Shown in pieces: positions 1 to 9,934 of a stretch of 64,000 bases of DNA. The notes below the pieces were generated by a model. The model saw nothing but the letters and a program-made list of their open reading frames with translations. It searched no databases and was not told the origin of the DNA. The stretch is from Yamadazyma tenuis. Taxonomy: Eukaryota > Ascomycota > Pichiomycetes > Serinales > Debaryomycetaceae. The DNA lies in the NCBI RefSeq assembly GCF_029203305.1, contig NC_089465.1, positions 124,001-188,000 of the forward strand, written 5' to 3'. Each line of letters begins with the position of its first letter. Within the stretch, counting starts at the first letter, position 1. A program made the position numbers and the translations under genes.

Positions 1-2
1 AT

Positions 3-1691
3 GCATCAGTGGGCCGTCCGTCGCCTCATTCTGTACCAACACCACATTCGACCGCCAAACAAATCGAGTCTCTTTGGGTGCACATAAATAACTACCAGTT
101 TAACACAGACAAAAAAATCGAAGGGCTCAACATGAGACTGTCTTTCCAGCTCGGGGTGTTGAACGAACGACTTCTGGTGCTTGAAGGCCAAATGAATTTT
201 TTGACGGAAGAAGTGGCTGCTGTCCGATCCGGTTCGTCAACTGATGCCAGCTCCAATTTACAGAAGAAAATTGAGTTAATCGGTAAACATATGGCTGACT
301 TGAGCAGTGATATAACCAGGTTGGATCCAAAATCTGACACCAACGTGTCGACATCAGCCGCTGGAGGGAATGCTGGAGGTACTAATTCCTCCGCCACTCC
401 CGTGACTAGTCTGTCACTGCCTACGAACAACAACCAGGGAAATCCCGTCAACATCAATAATAATATTACCACTGTCAACGGAGTTCCGGTCCAAGTACCA
501 GGAACTCAGGGACATACTGTCGTTCGACCCCAGATGGTAAATCAGCCCCAAACTCAGTCAGTACGGTCTACTACCACCACCAAAAACGGCACCACCGTCA
601 CCAACACCATATCGCAGCCAGCAGTACCAACCCAAGCGTCAGTCAACCGGGAAAGCGAGCCTACCATTCGATCAAGCTCGTCTTCCAATATCTTTGACCC
701 TTTGTCTCAAACTGACGCATTGTCCCAAACTGATGCTTCTGTCCAACAAACAGACCTTGCGCGACCTCTTCTCAACAATGTCAACAGCTTCGCCGAGAAC
801 ACGATAGTCGACATCAATAGACAGTGGTCCAAGGCGTTGGGAATAAGATCCCCAGAAATGAGGCCGTTCACGCCCAAACCCACGTTTGATTATCCGATTC
901 CCATCAACAGAGCTCTTTCTTTTAACCGGCAACTTGAGATGAGCTCCCGTGGCATTGATATGTCTATGTCCAACTCCAACAGCGACCTCGATGCCGCCAA
1001 TGCGGCCAATGCTCTGGCGGCCTCGGCCATTTCTGCCAGTCCATCAGCTCTTCCAAGCACCTTGTCGGATGCAACGGTTGATTCGCTCGAAAAACGCAAA
1101 CTCGACTCGGGTTTGTTGTCGCTGGTACTCAACTCGGTGGAAACCATGGAACAAGAAGATGCAAACTTCAGCCGGTTGATTCACGAGACCACCAATTCGG
1201 TGGTGAGTTCATCTACGCATCAGCCCGCGTCGCCTGACCACAAACGGCGGAAGTTGAGCAAATCCAGTGAATCTAGTGAAAACAAGTCGCCCCACGCGGC
1301 CGTCGGAGGGATGCCCAACATCTCCATACAAGGAATTGAGTATCCGCAATTCAAGCTTGAAAAAGGTGCCAGAAATGTCGAAGAGATTTGGAAAGAATAC
1401 GAGTACGGAATTAATGGAAAACCTCCATTGAAAGAGTTGGAACTCCGGTACAGTGCCAAGTGGAGAAATGACACCGAGCTGAGAACTTTTGTGAGACGCA
1501 AAAAGATCTATAGTGCTATCGAGATCGGCAAATCGCTTGGGTACTCTGAGGCCGATGTCATCAAAGAGCTTGAAGACTCGCGGTCGTATTTTTCGAACGG
1601 AACCGTGAAAAAGAGGCCACTCAGCTGGTTATATACGAATATCCCACTCAAGTATCAAAGTGATAAGAGTGGATGGCCTGCCAACAAATAG
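3..1691 (+). CDS. Gcr1_C-domain transcription factor, 5' end outside window
   Basis: The reading frame is open from the first bases of the window with no ATG before a GTG at position 9, so the true start lies upstream and only the last ~560 residues are seen. The N-terminal part looks like a coiled coil (roughly residues 5-75 of the visible part). A long Asn/Ser/Thr-rich middle follows, with a short SQTDALSQTDASVQQTD repeat. A basic KRRKLSK stretch could be a nuclear signal. The last ~118 residues, starting near GIEYPQFKLEKG and containing TVEEIW-like and RRKKIY elements, resemble the Gcr1_C DNA-binding domain of S. cerevisiae Gcr1, Hot1 and Msn1, which activate glycolytic or osmotic-stress genes. 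Which family member it corresponds to cannot be settled here. The gene ends 100 bp before TRM2 on the same strand. Confidence 0.75.
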   Translation, partial: ASVGRPSPHSVPTPHSTAKQIESLWVHINNYQFNTDKKIEGLNMRLSFQLGVLNERLLVLEGQMNFLTEEVAAVRSGSSTDASSNLQKKIELIGKHMADLSSDITRLDPKSDTNVSTSAAGGNAGGTNSSATPVTSLSLPTNNNQGNPVNINNNITTVNGVPVQVPGTQGHTVVRPQMVNQPQTQSVRSTTTTKNGTTVTNTISQPAVPTQASVNRESEPTIRSSSSSNIFDPLSQTDALSQTDASVQQTDLARPLLNNVNSFAENTIVDINRQWSKALGIRSPEMRPFTPKPTFDYPIPINRALSFNRQLEMSSRGIDMSMSNSNSDLDAANAANALAASAISASPSALPSTLSDATVDSLEKRKLDSGLLSLVLNSVETMEQEDANFSRLIHETTNSVVSSSTHQPASPDHKRRKLSKSSESSENKSPHAAVGGMPNISIQGIEYPQFKLEKGARNVEEIWKEYEYGINGKPPLKELELRYSAKWRNDTELRTFVRRKKIYSAIEIGKSLGYSEADVIKELEDSRSYFSNGTVKKRPLSWLYTNIPLKYQSDKSGWPANK

Positions 1692-1748
1692 CAGTGATGG
1701 GTGTAAATTATTAATGATGCCCCAGTGATTCGCTAACCTTTAAGTCAT

Positions 1749-1756
1749 CGCGAAAA
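1749..1756 (+). promoter_or_regulatory. CGCGAAAA box before TRM2
   Basis: The octamer CGCGAAAA lies 43 bp before the TRM2 ATG. The same octamer, in the same orientation and at a similar distance, precedes VPS33, COX8 and COG6, and a 7-base version precedes SHQ1. The bases just 5' (TCATCGC) also resemble the PAC element seen before yeast RNA-processing genes. Function is inferred. Confidence 0.4.
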
Positions 1757-1791
1757 ATTAATTGTATAGAAATTCTGTATTATAATCTATT

Positions 1792-3447
1792 ATGGCGCCT
1801 TCTAATGTGGAGCTTGGACCTCAACAAGATAGAGGCATCAAGCGGACCGCCGGGTCTGATAGAGCGTATGTGAAACGGGGGAAGGCCTCCAATACGGGTA
1901 AGAGACGGTACAAGGTCAAATCGGTGGATAAAACCTCACCCCTAGGAGTTTTGGAATACGAGATCCAGCAGTTGTTAGATGCACATAACTTGACGAAAGA
2001 CGACGTTGTCAACGATATGAAGACGATTTTGAATGACTTTGAATTGGGCCAGACGTATCATGTGCTAGTGAGTGGTGTCAAGGTGCTAAAGTTGACTTCC
2101 AACGGAGATGGTATCAGTATAATCGACCACCCAGTTATTAGCGATAAGAAGCAAATCGTCCTAATTCCATTTGCATTACCGGGTGATGTTGCTGACATCA
2201 AGATCTACAAATCACACCCGATGTATGTTGAGTCGGACCTCGTTAAGGTGACACAACCATCTGAATTCAGAAACGATGAGCTCATTAACTGCAAGTATTT
2301 TGGAAAGTGTGGAGGATGCCAGTACCAGAACGTCTCGTACTCCCAGGCATTGGAGTTCAAGCGAATGGTGATAGAAAATGCATACAAGTTCTTTGCTCCA
2401 CAGTTATTCAAGATCTTACCGGCTATTAACGAGACTGAGCCATCTCCTTTAACCTATGGTTATAGAACCAAGTTAACACCTCACTTCAACATACCCAACG
2501 CCATAAGAACAGACAAGAGCAGGACATTGGACACGCGGCCCAGCTTGGGTTTCGGTGCTAAGGGAAGGCCCAAATGGCGGGAGACGGCTGGAGGTGATGC
2601 TTCTATCGTGGATATCGAGGATTGTCCTATCGGTACACCCATAATCAACATTGGCATGAGTAACGAGAGGAGGAAGTTTGAAGACAGCTTTACATCATAT
2701 AAAAGAGGAGCCACCATATTGTTAAGAGAGCAGACCCAGAATTCAGAGAGTGCTGAGTTCGATAGCAGTTCGGAATCTGCTGGTGTGGACAATGAGATCT
2801 CCAAGCTTGAGGTTGATGGAATGGTCAAAACATGCGTCACCAACCCCCGGCACATCGTCACTGAGTTCGTCAATGGGTTCCAGTTCAAGTTTTCTGCCGG
2901 AGAGTTTTTTCAGAACAACAACTCGATTCTCCCAGCCGTTACTGACTACGTCAAGGCCAACTTGAATTTGGCATCTGACTCTGACAATTATCTTGTGGAC
3001 GCATACTGTGGGTCGGGTCTCTTCTCGATCACGTGTTCGACCAATGTTAAGCGAGTGATTGGAGTCGAGGTTAGTGCCGACTCAGTGAAGTTTGCCCGGT
3101 TGAACGCGGAGTTGAACAAGATTCAAAACGCCCTGTTTATTGCTGGAAAAGCCGAAGAAATCTTTAAGGACATCGATTTGCCAGCCGACAAAACGTCGGT
3201 GATCCTCGACCCGCCTCGGAAAGGATGTGATGATGTGTTCTTGAACCAGTTATCTGACTTCCACCCTGCCAAAATTGTGTATATCAGTTGTAACGTCCAC
3301 AGTCAGGCTCGCGACGTCGAATGGTTTATCCACCACACAGAAAATGGCCACCACTACGAGGTGGTCAGCGTCAAGGGGTTCGACTTCTTCCCTCAGACAC
3401 ATCACGTTGAGAGCGTAGCGGTGTTGCGGTTAAAGAACGGCTTCTAA
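1792..3447 (+). CDS. TRM2: tRNA (uracil-5-)-methyltransferase, m5U54
   Basis: 551-residue SAM-dependent RNA methyltransferase that makes 5-methyluridine at position 54 of the tRNA T loop. An N-terminal TRAM-like region (~80-150) is followed by the cysteine cluster NCKYFGKCGGCQY (~166-178). The SAM-binding motif DAYCGSGLFS is at ~402, DPPRKGC at ~472, the catalytic cysteine in YISCN at ~496, and the general-base glutamate in HHVES near ~535. All catalytic elements are intact. The order TRM2-RPS21-glycogenin-eIF4A on one strand matches S. cerevisiae YKR056W-YKR059W, which supports the call. The start is the first ATG in the frame. Confidence 0.95.
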   Translation: MAPSNVELGPQQDRGIKRTAGSDRAYVKRGKASNTGKRRYKVKSVDKTSPLGVLEYEIQQLLDAHNLTKDDVVNDMKTILNDFELGQTYHVLVSGVKVLKLTSNGDGISIIDHPVISDKKQIVLIPFALPGDVADIKIYKSHPMYVESDLVKVTQPSEFRNDELINCKYFGKCGGCQYQNVSYSQALEFKRMVIENAYKFFAPQLFKILPAINETEPSPLTYGYRTKLTPHFNIPNAIRTDKSRTLDTRPSLGFGAKGRPKWRETAGGDASIVDIEDCPIGTPIINIGMSNERRKFEDSFTSYKRGATILLREQTQNSESAEFDSSSESAGVDNEISKLEVDGMVKTCVTNPRHIVTEFVNGFQFKFSAGEFFQNNNSILPAVTDYVKANLNLASDSDNYLVDAYCGSGLFSITCSTNVKRVIGVEVSADSVKFARLNAELNKIQNALFIAGKAEEIFKDIDLPADKTSVILDPPRKGCDDVFLNQLSDFHPAKIVYISCNVHSQARDVEWFIHHTENGHHYEVVSVKGFDFFPQTHHVESVAVLRLKNGF

Positions 3448-3620
3448 GTAAGTAAATAGCATTCAATATATCACATCACCGTATGGCTGCAATTGGGTTC
3501 TGTGACTGCGGGCACAAGCCCCAAAGGCTCTATTTCGTGCGCACACCTGAGTTCTCACTGTTGAGAAAAAAATTCAAGAGTGAAAAAAATTTTGTAACTC
3601 ATAGAAACACATTAATCAAG

Positions 3621-4228
3621 ATGGAAAACGATAAAGGTCAATTAGTATGTTGAACTCCTCGCCGATGTGAGGTGTGTGTCATAGACAAGAACGACGATTA
3701 GAAGATGAAACCAAAATACAGAATCACAAATCCTCAAAGCAGCCCACTACATTCCCTGGGGCACCATCATCTGCGAGTGGCACTTTTGAAGATTATCATC
3801 AACTGGCTACCCGAAGTCTAAGAAAGCCTGACTCCTGTAACAATCACGTGGTGCCGAAAGAAGGACTTGCCAGGTCAAACCATAACATAACTTATGAAGT
3901 ATCACCAAGGACACTCCAAGTACTAAGTCGTTCACCATCTCCAAACACACACGTCGTAACCAACTGTCAAATACTAACTTCTCTCTAGGTCGAATTATAC
4001 GTTCCAAGAAAATGTTCTGCCACCAACAGAATCATCAAGGCCAAGGATCACGCCTCCGTTCAAATCAGCATTGCCAATGTTGATGAAGAAGGTAGAGCCA
4101 TTGTCGGAGATGTCACTACTTACGCTTTGTGTGGATACATCAGAGGTAGAGGTGAAGCCGACGACTCTTTGAACAGATTGGCTCAACAAGACGGTTTGTT
4201 GAAGAATGTCTGGTCTTACTCCCGTTAA
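3621..4228 (+). CDS. RPS21: 40S ribosomal protein S21 (eS21), two exons
   Basis: Spliced gene, exons 3621-3644 and 3989-4228, encoding 87 residues, the same length as the S. cerevisiae protein. Exon 1 encodes MENDKGQL. Exon 2 continues with [20 protein letters not shown] and ends NVWSYSR. The intron begins with GTATGT and ends with CTCTCTAG; joining at those sites keeps the frame and restores the conserved eS21 sequence. The protein belongs to the small ribosomal subunit and acts in late 40S maturation. It sits between TRM2 and glycogenin as in S. cerevisiae. The upstream 170 bp is A/T-rich with runs of A and T, as is common for highly expressed yeast genes. Confidence 0.97.
3645..3988 (+). 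other. Spliceosomal intron of RPS21
   Basis: 344-nt intron: donor GTATGT at 3645, branch site TACTAAC at 3972-3978, acceptor TAG ending at 3988. The branch adenine is only 11 nt from the last acceptor base. Early interruption after eight codons is typical of yeast ribosomal protein genes. I looked for C/D snoRNA boxes inside and found no convincing pair. Confidence 0.95.
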
Positions 4229-4522
4229 GTCAGTTGAGTTATTTAATTGTATAGTTAATTAATGTCATTAGAAGTTAGTGTAGAGCGTGAGGGCAGGTGT
4301 TTTGGTTGTGTTTTGGTTGTGTTTTGGGGGTGTACTGGTGGTGATATGACGTGTTTTAGTGGTATTTTGGGGGTGTCATTGTGCTTGTCTGAGATTTTGT
4401 TGGCTAAATGAGATGCTCGCTTGCAGATGTTTGTTTCACTTTACGACCTTGTTTTGCGCACTTCATACATTTAGGGGTTTTTGTTTTGCAATACACCCAC
4501 CAAACTTCCACCAAAGTACCCT
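4229..4522. other. RPS21-glycogenin intergenic with G/T-rich repeats
   Basis: 294 bp containing a strongly G/T-biased tract at about 4297-4390, made of degenerate copies of TGTTTTGG and TTTTGGGGGTGT. It serves as the 3' region of RPS21 and the promoter of the glycogenin gene. No RNA gene is visible. Confidence 0.5.
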
Positions 4523-5983
4523 ATGACGATCGCCATAGCCACCTTGCTATATGACACCAGCTACTTACCGGGGGCTCTTTTGCTCGGGTCAATCTTAAGG
4601 GATATGATTCCTTTACATCCCTTGGACATTTCATTAGCCATTCTTACCGATAAGCTGATTTTTACCAGTGAACAACTTGGGCTCTTACAAGAGATATACC
4701 ACCAAATCATCGACATTCCTCTCCTTGACACTCACTTGACCCATAAACTTGTGCACGACTTGCAAAGACCTGAATTGGGTAAGACATTCTCCAAAGTCCA
4801 TTTATGGTCCCTTGAGTACGATAAGGTGTTATACTTGGACGCTGATACTTTACCCAACCCCCATTCTAATCTCTTGGACTTGTTAAAGTTGGAGTTCCAC
4901 GATAGCAAGATTCTTGCTAGTCCCGACTCGGGGTTCCCCGATGTTTTCAATTCGGGAATGTTTGTTATTAAACCCAACAAGAGAGACTACAGTAACCTTG
5001 TGCAGTTGATCCAGTCAGGAGGAGACGTCTCGTTCGACGGGGCTGACCAGGGGTTGTTGAATCAGTACTTTAATCAGAATCCCGACTGGGTTGCCCTGGT
5101 GGTGGACTCAAACAACACTGAGGTTTCTACTAGTGCCAGTACCAGTGCCAGTACCAGCACCAACAATTGGATTAGCCTCCCCTTCTTGTACAATGTGACT
5201 CCCAACACCCAGTACCAGTATGCGCCGGCGTATCACTATTTTTCTGGGGCGTTGGCTCCGTTCCAAACCGAACCAATTGGACCACCATTACCTGAGTCCA
5301 CGCAAGAGCCCGCCCAAGTCTCTGCCCAGTCGTTATACGGCAACACGGCCCTGGCACACTACGGTCAACACGTCAAGTTGATTCACTATATCGGCCCTCA
5401 TAAGCCGTGGAAGTACCCATACAACGCATCGCACGCTGAATGGTGGGCTTTATGGCACAAATACTTTGGTACTGCGACGTTGGCCATTTTAGACGGGCAC
5501 CCCCAGGACAAGCACTACACCACCAAAGACTCGTTGTGGGACGCTGGTAGACTGTCGCCTCCCAAGAGTACCTCGGGTGCGTTTGGCTCGATTCCCAACT
5601 ATGGGAATTCATGGGACGACAAGAGGAAGAAGAAGAAGTCGATTCTCAAGTCCGGCTCGGTACCCCCAGGCCCCTCCCGTCTTCGTCATGTGACGGTCAC
5701 GGATGCTCATTCAGAACTGGCACCTAAAGACTCGACTAAGCTCGTGAATGAACGTGAGAAACAGTCGGTGTATGGGTTCCATCCTTTTCAACGACCTGAG
5801 AGACAGTTCGACCAGACCTACGACTATGTCCCCACTCACTCATTGATTTCCAAGTTGAAAAAGACTCCTGAGGTTACCAAGGAACCTGCTGCTCCCACCA
5901 CTACTACGCACGCCTACTCTCGAGCTGTCAACATCGACAAAGTGTCTGAGAAGCTTGAACAGCTTGGATTGGACTCGCAATAG
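4523..5983 (+). CDS. GLG1: Glycogenin, self-glucosylating glycogen primer
   Basis: 486-residue family 8 glycosyltransferase that primes glycogen synthesis by glucosylating its own tyrosines from UDP-glucose. The N-terminal catalytic domain starts MTIAIATLLYDTSYLPGALL. It carries the metal-binding DxD in YLDADTLP (~104), the DGADQGLLNQYF motif (~172) and HYIGPHKPWKYP (~295). A Ser/Thr-Ala repeat (STSASTSASTS) interrupts the domain near residue 200. The C-terminal third is disordered and basic, and ends in VSEKLEQLGL, like the glycogen-synthase-binding tail of glycogenins. An in-frame ATG 14 codons upstream (4481) exists, but the family start fits 4523. The S. cerevisiae neighbour order is conserved (GLG1 is YKR058W). 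Confidence 0.92.
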   Translation: MTIAIATLLYDTSYLPGALLLGSILRDMIPLHPLDISLAILTDKLIFTSEQLGLLQEIYHQIIDIPLLDTHLTHKLVHDLQRPELGKTFSKVHLWSLEYDKVLYLDADTLPNPHSNLLDLLKLEFHDSKILASPDSGFPDVFNSGMFVIKPNKRDYSNLVQLIQSGGDVSFDGADQGLLNQYFNQNPDWVALVVDSNNTEVSTSASTSASTSTNNWISLPFLYNVTPNTQYQYAPAYHYFSGALAPFQTEPIGPPLPESTQEPAQVSAQSLYGNTALAHYGQHVKLIHYIGPHKPWKYPYNASHAEWWALWHKYFGTATLAILDGHPQDKHYTTKDSLWDAGRLSPPKSTSGAFGSIPNYGNSWDDKRKKKKSILKSGSVPPGPSRLRHVTVTDAHSELAPKDSTKLVNEREKQSVYGFHPFQRPERQFDQTYDYVPTHSLISKLKKTPEVTKEPAAPTTTTHAYSRAVNIDKVSEKLEQLGLDSQ

Positions 5984-6366
5984 AACCCCCCTCGCCGCCG
6001 TATAAGGTTTTGAAGATGTTGGGATCTAGTCCAATATACTTCATGGCTATAATTTGTTTTTTGTTTTGTGTATCATTATGATTCTGCGTTCTTCTCATCC
6101 ATACCATAATTGGTTTGTAATACACGATATAACTTGAGCGACTGGACTTTCTTCACCTACCAATCACATTTCTAGTTTCCCTCTATGTATTTGTTGCCCT
6201 CTACTAGTAATGTCATAGACGTGTATTTTTGCAACTAGTTGCTAGTTGGAAGGAAAGACGTGGCATTACCCGGAAACCCGCACCACGAATCACAAAAAAA
6301 TTTTTTTCACCATCTAAAAAATCCTTCACAATCCACTTAAATCTAATTTAATCCCACATTATCAAT
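5984..6366. other. Promoter region of the eIF4A gene
   Basis: 383 bp without a gene. It contains the 12-bp palindrome GCAACTAGTTGC at 6231-6242, followed at once by a partial direct repeat (GCTAGTTGG). An A/T tract (AAAAAAATTTTTTT) at about 6294-6307 lies 60 bp before the start codon and fits a nucleosome-depleted promoter of a strongly expressed gene. Confidence 0.45.
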
Positions 6367-7557
6367 ATGTCCGGAGGTATCCAAGAAGTCGACGCCAACT
6401 TGATTGAAACCAACTACGACAACGTCGTATACTCGTTCGATGAATTGAACTTGAAAGAAAACATCGTTAGAGGTATTTTCGGTTACGGTTACGAAGCGCC
6501 ATCGGCCATTCAACAAAGAGCTATTTTACCAATCACAGAAGGTAAAGATGTGTTGGCCCAAGCCCAGTCCGGTACCGGTAAGACTGCTACCTTCACCATC
6601 TCCGCTTTACAAAGAATCGATGAAAACTCCAAGACTACCCAAGCTTTGATCTTGGCCCCAACCAGAGAATTGGCCTTGCAAATTCAAAACGTCGTCAGCC
6701 ACATTGGTTTGTACTTGAACGTCACCGTTCACGCCTGTATCGGTGGTACATCCACTAGAGACGATATTGAAGCCTTCAAGTCCGGTGTTCAAATTGTCGT
6801 TGGTACTCCAGGTAGAGTTTTCGACATGATTGAAAGAAGATTCTTTAAGACCGAGAAGATTAAGATGTTCATTTTGGATGAAGCCGATGAAATGTTGTCT
6901 TCTGGTTTCACCGAACAAATCTATAACATTTTCAGATTATTGCCAAAGGAAACTCAAGTTGTTTTGTTATCTGCCACCATGCCCCAAGACGTGTTGGAAG
7001 TTACCACCAAGTTTATGCAAAACCCTGTGAGAATTTTGGTTAAGAAGGATGAATTGACCTTGGAAGGTATTAAGCAATTCTTCATCAATGTTGAAAAGGA
7101 AGAATACAAGTTTGACTGTTTGTGTGACTTGTACGACTCGATCTCTGTCACCCAAACTGTTATTTTCTGTAACACCAGAGCTAAGGTTGAATACTTGACC
7201 AACAAGTTGAGAGCCGAAAACTTTACTGTTTCTGCTATCCACGCCGAATTACAACAAAGTGAAAGAGACACCATCATGAACGAATTCAGATCTGGTTCTT
7301 CTAGAATCTTGATCGCTACCGATTTGTTGGCCAGAGGTATTGATATCCAACAAGTGTCATTGGTTATCAACTACGACTTACCTGCCAACAAGGAAAACTA
7401 CATCCACAGAATTGGTAGAGGTGGTAGATTTGGTAGAAAGGGTGTTGCTATCAACTTTGTTACCGATAACGATGTTGGTATGATGAGAGAAATTGAAAGA
7501 TTCTACTCCACTCAAATTGAAGAATTACCTGCTGATATTGGTGCTTTGTTCTCTTAG
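6367..7557 (+). CDS. TIF1: Translation initiation factor eIF4A, DEAD-box RNA helicase
   Basis: 396-residue ATP-dependent RNA helicase of the eIF4F complex that unwinds 5' leaders during cytoplasmic translation initiation. Motifs in order: Q motif around [13 protein letters not shown], motif I AQSGTGKT (~62), PTRELALQ (~98), TPGR, DEAD (~171), SAT (~202), ARGIDIQ (~322) and [13 protein letters not shown] (~348). Length and sequence are near identical to S. cerevisiae Tif1/Tif2. Codon use is strongly biased (TTG, AGA, GGT, GCT), as expected for a very abundant protein and unlike its neighbours. It is the fourth gene of the conserved TRM2-RPS21-GLG1-TIF1 block. Confidence 0.98.
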   Translation: MSGGIQEVDANLIETNYDNVVYSFDELNLKENIVRGIFGYGYEAPSAIQQRAILPITEGKDVLAQAQSGTGKTATFTISALQRIDENSKTTQALILAPTRELALQIQNVVSHIGLYLNVTVHACIGGTSTRDDIEAFKSGVQIVVGTPGRVFDMIERRFFKTEKIKMFILDEADEMLSSGFTEQIYNIFRLLPKETQVVLLSATMPQDVLEVTTKFMQNPVRILVKKDELTLEGIKQFFINVEKEEYKFDCLCDLYDSISVTQTVIFCNTRAKVEYLTNKLRAENFTVSAIHAELQQSERDTIMNEFRSGSSRILIATDLLARGIDIQQVSLVINYDLPANKENYIHRIGRGGRFGRKGVAINFVTDNDVGMMREIERFYSTQIEELPADIGALFS

Positions 7558-7727
7558 GCAATCGACTGGTGTGTGAGCTCCGTTCTGTTTAGTCAATACT
7601 TTTTCTACATGTATTTTAGAGGCCCTAGTCCAGGTACTGCTATATAATGTTTTAAATATAAGCATTTGTTAATCAAGTGTCAGTAAAAAAAATCGCGATT
7701 TGATTTCAGAAGTGCAATTGCAAATCC

Positions 7728-8639
7728 ATGACGAGTGATATGAGCGATCAAATGCCTGGAGCATTTATAGAGGGTCCCAGTCACCCCATCGCCCCTCAGT
7801 TCTATACCAAAATGGAGGACACGGCGTCTCAGGCCAATACTTTTGTGGATGAGCAGAATTTGACGGGATTCCTCCAGAAACAAACGGTGGTCAGAAAGAC
7901 CATCAGGCAAACCCATTTGATGAATCAACTAGACAAATTGGTGTACTTTTTGGCTGTGTACCAGTTGGTAAAGTACTGCCATCTGGCCAGTCTCGTACCG
8001 GTGGTCTGCCATATTATAGTACAGAAGCTCTTGAGCAGTGAACAGTTTTTCTCCACCAGTTCTGAGTCCGACTCAAGGGATTTTTTAAGCTTTATCAATG
8101 ACTTGGAGATCCTCAACAGAGAAAATGACGTTGATGAAGCAAGCAGAGATCGTATAGTATCCGGAATCGTTGCCAAGGTCTGTGCCACTATCTATTGGAA
8201 AGCGGTGCTTATGGTGGCTTATCACATTGGTTTCGTGTGCTACTGGCTCAAACCCATTTTTGACCTGGGGAACATCAATATAGACAATGGCACCTGGTGG
8301 TTTGTGTCTTTCATAGGCGAGCACCGGCCCATTGACGACTGGGACCTGTTGGGATATTCTAGTAAAGTGGCACGTTTGGGTCTATTTGGACTCTTATTAT
8401 CGGACTTACTTATCTTATTTATCCAATTGGTATTGTTCCAAGCGGTCTATAAGCAGTCGACAGCGTCACCCGTGGGAAGGAGTGTTGATGAAGTAGAGAT
8501 TGAAATTCTCAGAAGAAAGACTGATGTGGGAGGTGCAAAAGACCCTCACTACGAAACCGAAGACACAATTCCTACGGCTTTGAAGGTAAGACTTTACGAG
8601 ACGTTCAATATGTCTTCGTTCGTGCCCCTGCGGGCATAG
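7728..8639 (+). CDS. DUF1746-type membrane protein (Dsc4/Vld1-like)
   Basis: 303-residue predicted integral membrane protein. A hydrophilic N-terminal ~60 residues precede the segment LDKLVYFLAVYQLVKYCHL and its continuation (~65-95). A second hydrophobic region lies around AVLMVAYHIGFVCYWL (~160-178), and a third around LFGLLLSDLLILFIQLVLF (~222-242). The tail is hydrophilic. The arrangement resembles DUF1746 proteins: S. pombe Dsc4 and S. cerevisiae Vld1, the latter a targeting subunit of the Tul1/Dsc E3 ubiquitin ligase at Golgi, endosome or vacuole membranes. The assignment is from topology and weak sequence resemblance, not a computed match, so a role in membrane protein ubiquitination is inference. 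Confidence 0.5.
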   Translation: MTSDMSDQMPGAFIEGPSHPIAPQFYTKMEDTASQANTFVDEQNLTGFLQKQTVVRKTIRQTHLMNQLDKLVYFLAVYQLVKYCHLASLVPVVCHIIVQKLLSSEQFFSTSSESDSRDFLSFINDLEILNRENDVDEASRDRIVSGIVAKVCATIYWKAVLMVAYHIGFVCYWLKPIFDLGNINIDNGTWWFVSFIGEHRPIDDWDLLGYSSKVARLGLFGLLLSDLLILFIQLVLFQAVYKQSTASPVGRSVDEVEIEILRRKTDVGGAKDPHYETEDTIPTALKVRLYETFNMSSFVPLRA

Positions 8640-8747
8640 CATGAGAAGGATAGTGATGAGCAACGAATATATTAATACAAGATCCAAATGTAGACTATTA
8701 GTGAGACAACTAAAAGTGAAAACTGCGAAAAACATCTCAAAACTCCA

Positions 8748-9836
8748 ATGAGAAGCTTTGGGAAGGTGAGAGGTAAAATGCTAAAGGAACCATTGAGGAT
8801 CGGCTATCCCCTCCAGGCCGACAACACCGAAATCCTCACGGCTCTACGACTGATTCTCTTCGAAGAGAACCCCAAACAGCACGATATCAGAGAGATATCT
8901 CATTTGTTTAGCATAGACGAAGGCATTCTCACAGGACAACATATCCCTATATCTTCCTTGTACTCCAAACCTCCTCCCGAAAAGCTCGCCGGGAAGCTCT
9001 TGTTCCGTTCACAATACTCCAGTATCCAGGAAAAACTTCTATATCGGTGGAATTCTGTTGAACCTTCTATCCAGTCACAGTTCTCTGATGAGCATTACGT
9101 GAACAATGCCTTTGAAACCCGCACAAGAATCTGGCAAGGCTACGAGATCGTGGAGTTTTTGAAGCGATTTCTGACCCACCGGTTCAACCCATACTACTAT
9201 CTGGGCCTCAAGCCATGGGAAATCATTATGGACAAGTTTCTGTCTCAACAAAAACAACATCAAGACTACTACGACGTGATCATTAAATCTGCATTCAAGC
9301 ACCAGAAGCTCAGTCCTGCCCAAATTCACGGCCTAGAAGAGAAGCTTGACGATTTTTCACATGTACCGGAGTTGCTGTTGCAACACACCAGTGAGTCCAG
9401 AATGGCTCACCTTCAAGAAAAGTGGGCTGCTAGACAAGTGCACAATTTCTACCTAGAAACCAAACCTCATCCAATAGGACATAGCTACCTGCGGTTTGTG
9501 AGCCAGCTCAAGTCCAAGAGCCATGTGGACAACTTTACTGATTTATCCAAGAGAGCTTCGCAGTTATGGCTGCAAATGTCGAAAACAGAGAAGATGCAGT
9601 ACAAAGTGGTGGACAACCTGACTTTGCTCCACCGGTTCATCAGAACTCACTGGAAGCTTGTGGTGGCATTGGACTATATTTATGATGTGAATTTATCTGA
9701 TTTCGACTGGAGACTGGAGTTACCCGTTGACAAGTTTTATTTCAATGGCTCGTACCTCAACTACTATTTGTACTTACAGGGCAACCGATTGTACGTATTG
9801 GAGCCGAACCAGTTGTTCACCGATCCAGAGGTGTGA
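8748..9836 (+). CDS. Orphan protein with HMG-box-like segment
   Basis: 362 residues that I do not recognise as a whole. Residues ~236-295 read like an HMG box: a [19 protein letters not shown] start, an [20 protein letters not shown] helix-turn region, then basic and hydrophobic residues. The W..MS..EK..Y spacing is typical of HMG boxes, which bend DNA in chromatin or mitochondrial nucleoids. The N-terminal 230 residues are mixed alpha-helical with no signal peptide or clear presequence, although the first residues ([13 protein letters not shown]) are basic. A second Met at codon 11 is possible. The gene ends 98 bp before DUT1 on the same strand. Mitochondrial or nuclear location is open. Confidence 0.7.
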   Translation: MRSFGKVRGKMLKEPLRIGYPLQADNTEILTALRLILFEENPKQHDIREISHLFSIDEGILTGQHIPISSLYSKPPPEKLAGKLLFRSQYSSIQEKLLYRWNSVEPSIQSQFSDEHYVNNAFETRTRIWQGYEIVEFLKRFLTHRFNPYYYLGLKPWEIIMDKFLSQQKQHQDYYDVIIKSAFKHQKLSPAQIHGLEEKLDDFSHVPELLLQHTSESRMAHLQEKWAARQVHNFYLETKPHPIGHSYLRFVSQLKSKSHVDNFTDLSKRASQLWLQMSKTEKMQYKVVDNLTLLHRFIRTHWKLVVALDYIYDVNLSDFDWRLELPVDKFYFNGSYLNYYLYLQGNRLYVLEPNQLFTDPEV

Positions 9837-9899
9837 ACTGTTCTGTGGACGAATGTGGGTGTCTGGGTCAGAATTGTCTGAGGCCATATCGCATCGCAA

Positions 9900-9905
9900 A
9901 CGCGT
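9900..9905. promoter_or_regulatory. MCB box before DUT1
   Basis: ACGCGT, the MluI cell-cycle box bound by MBF (Mbp1/Swi6), lies 30 bp before the DUT1 start codon, in the context AAACGCGTC. In S. cerevisiae, DNA-precursor genes including DUT1 peak in late G1 through such boxes. That the site works here is inference. Confidence 0.5.
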
Positions 9906-9934
9906 CTCAGAAATTTATTCACCAAACTCTCCCA

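Noticed and set aside
3674..3988. 104-codon open frame inside the RPS21 intron
   Set aside because: It has no recognisable content, ends in the splice acceptor itself, and the flanking exons clearly join across it.
9833..9934. N-terminal extension of DUT1 starting at a GTG ([10 protein letters not shown]...)
   Set aside because: There is no ATG, it overlaps the previous stop codon, contains the MCB box, and dUTPases normally start near the chosen ATG.
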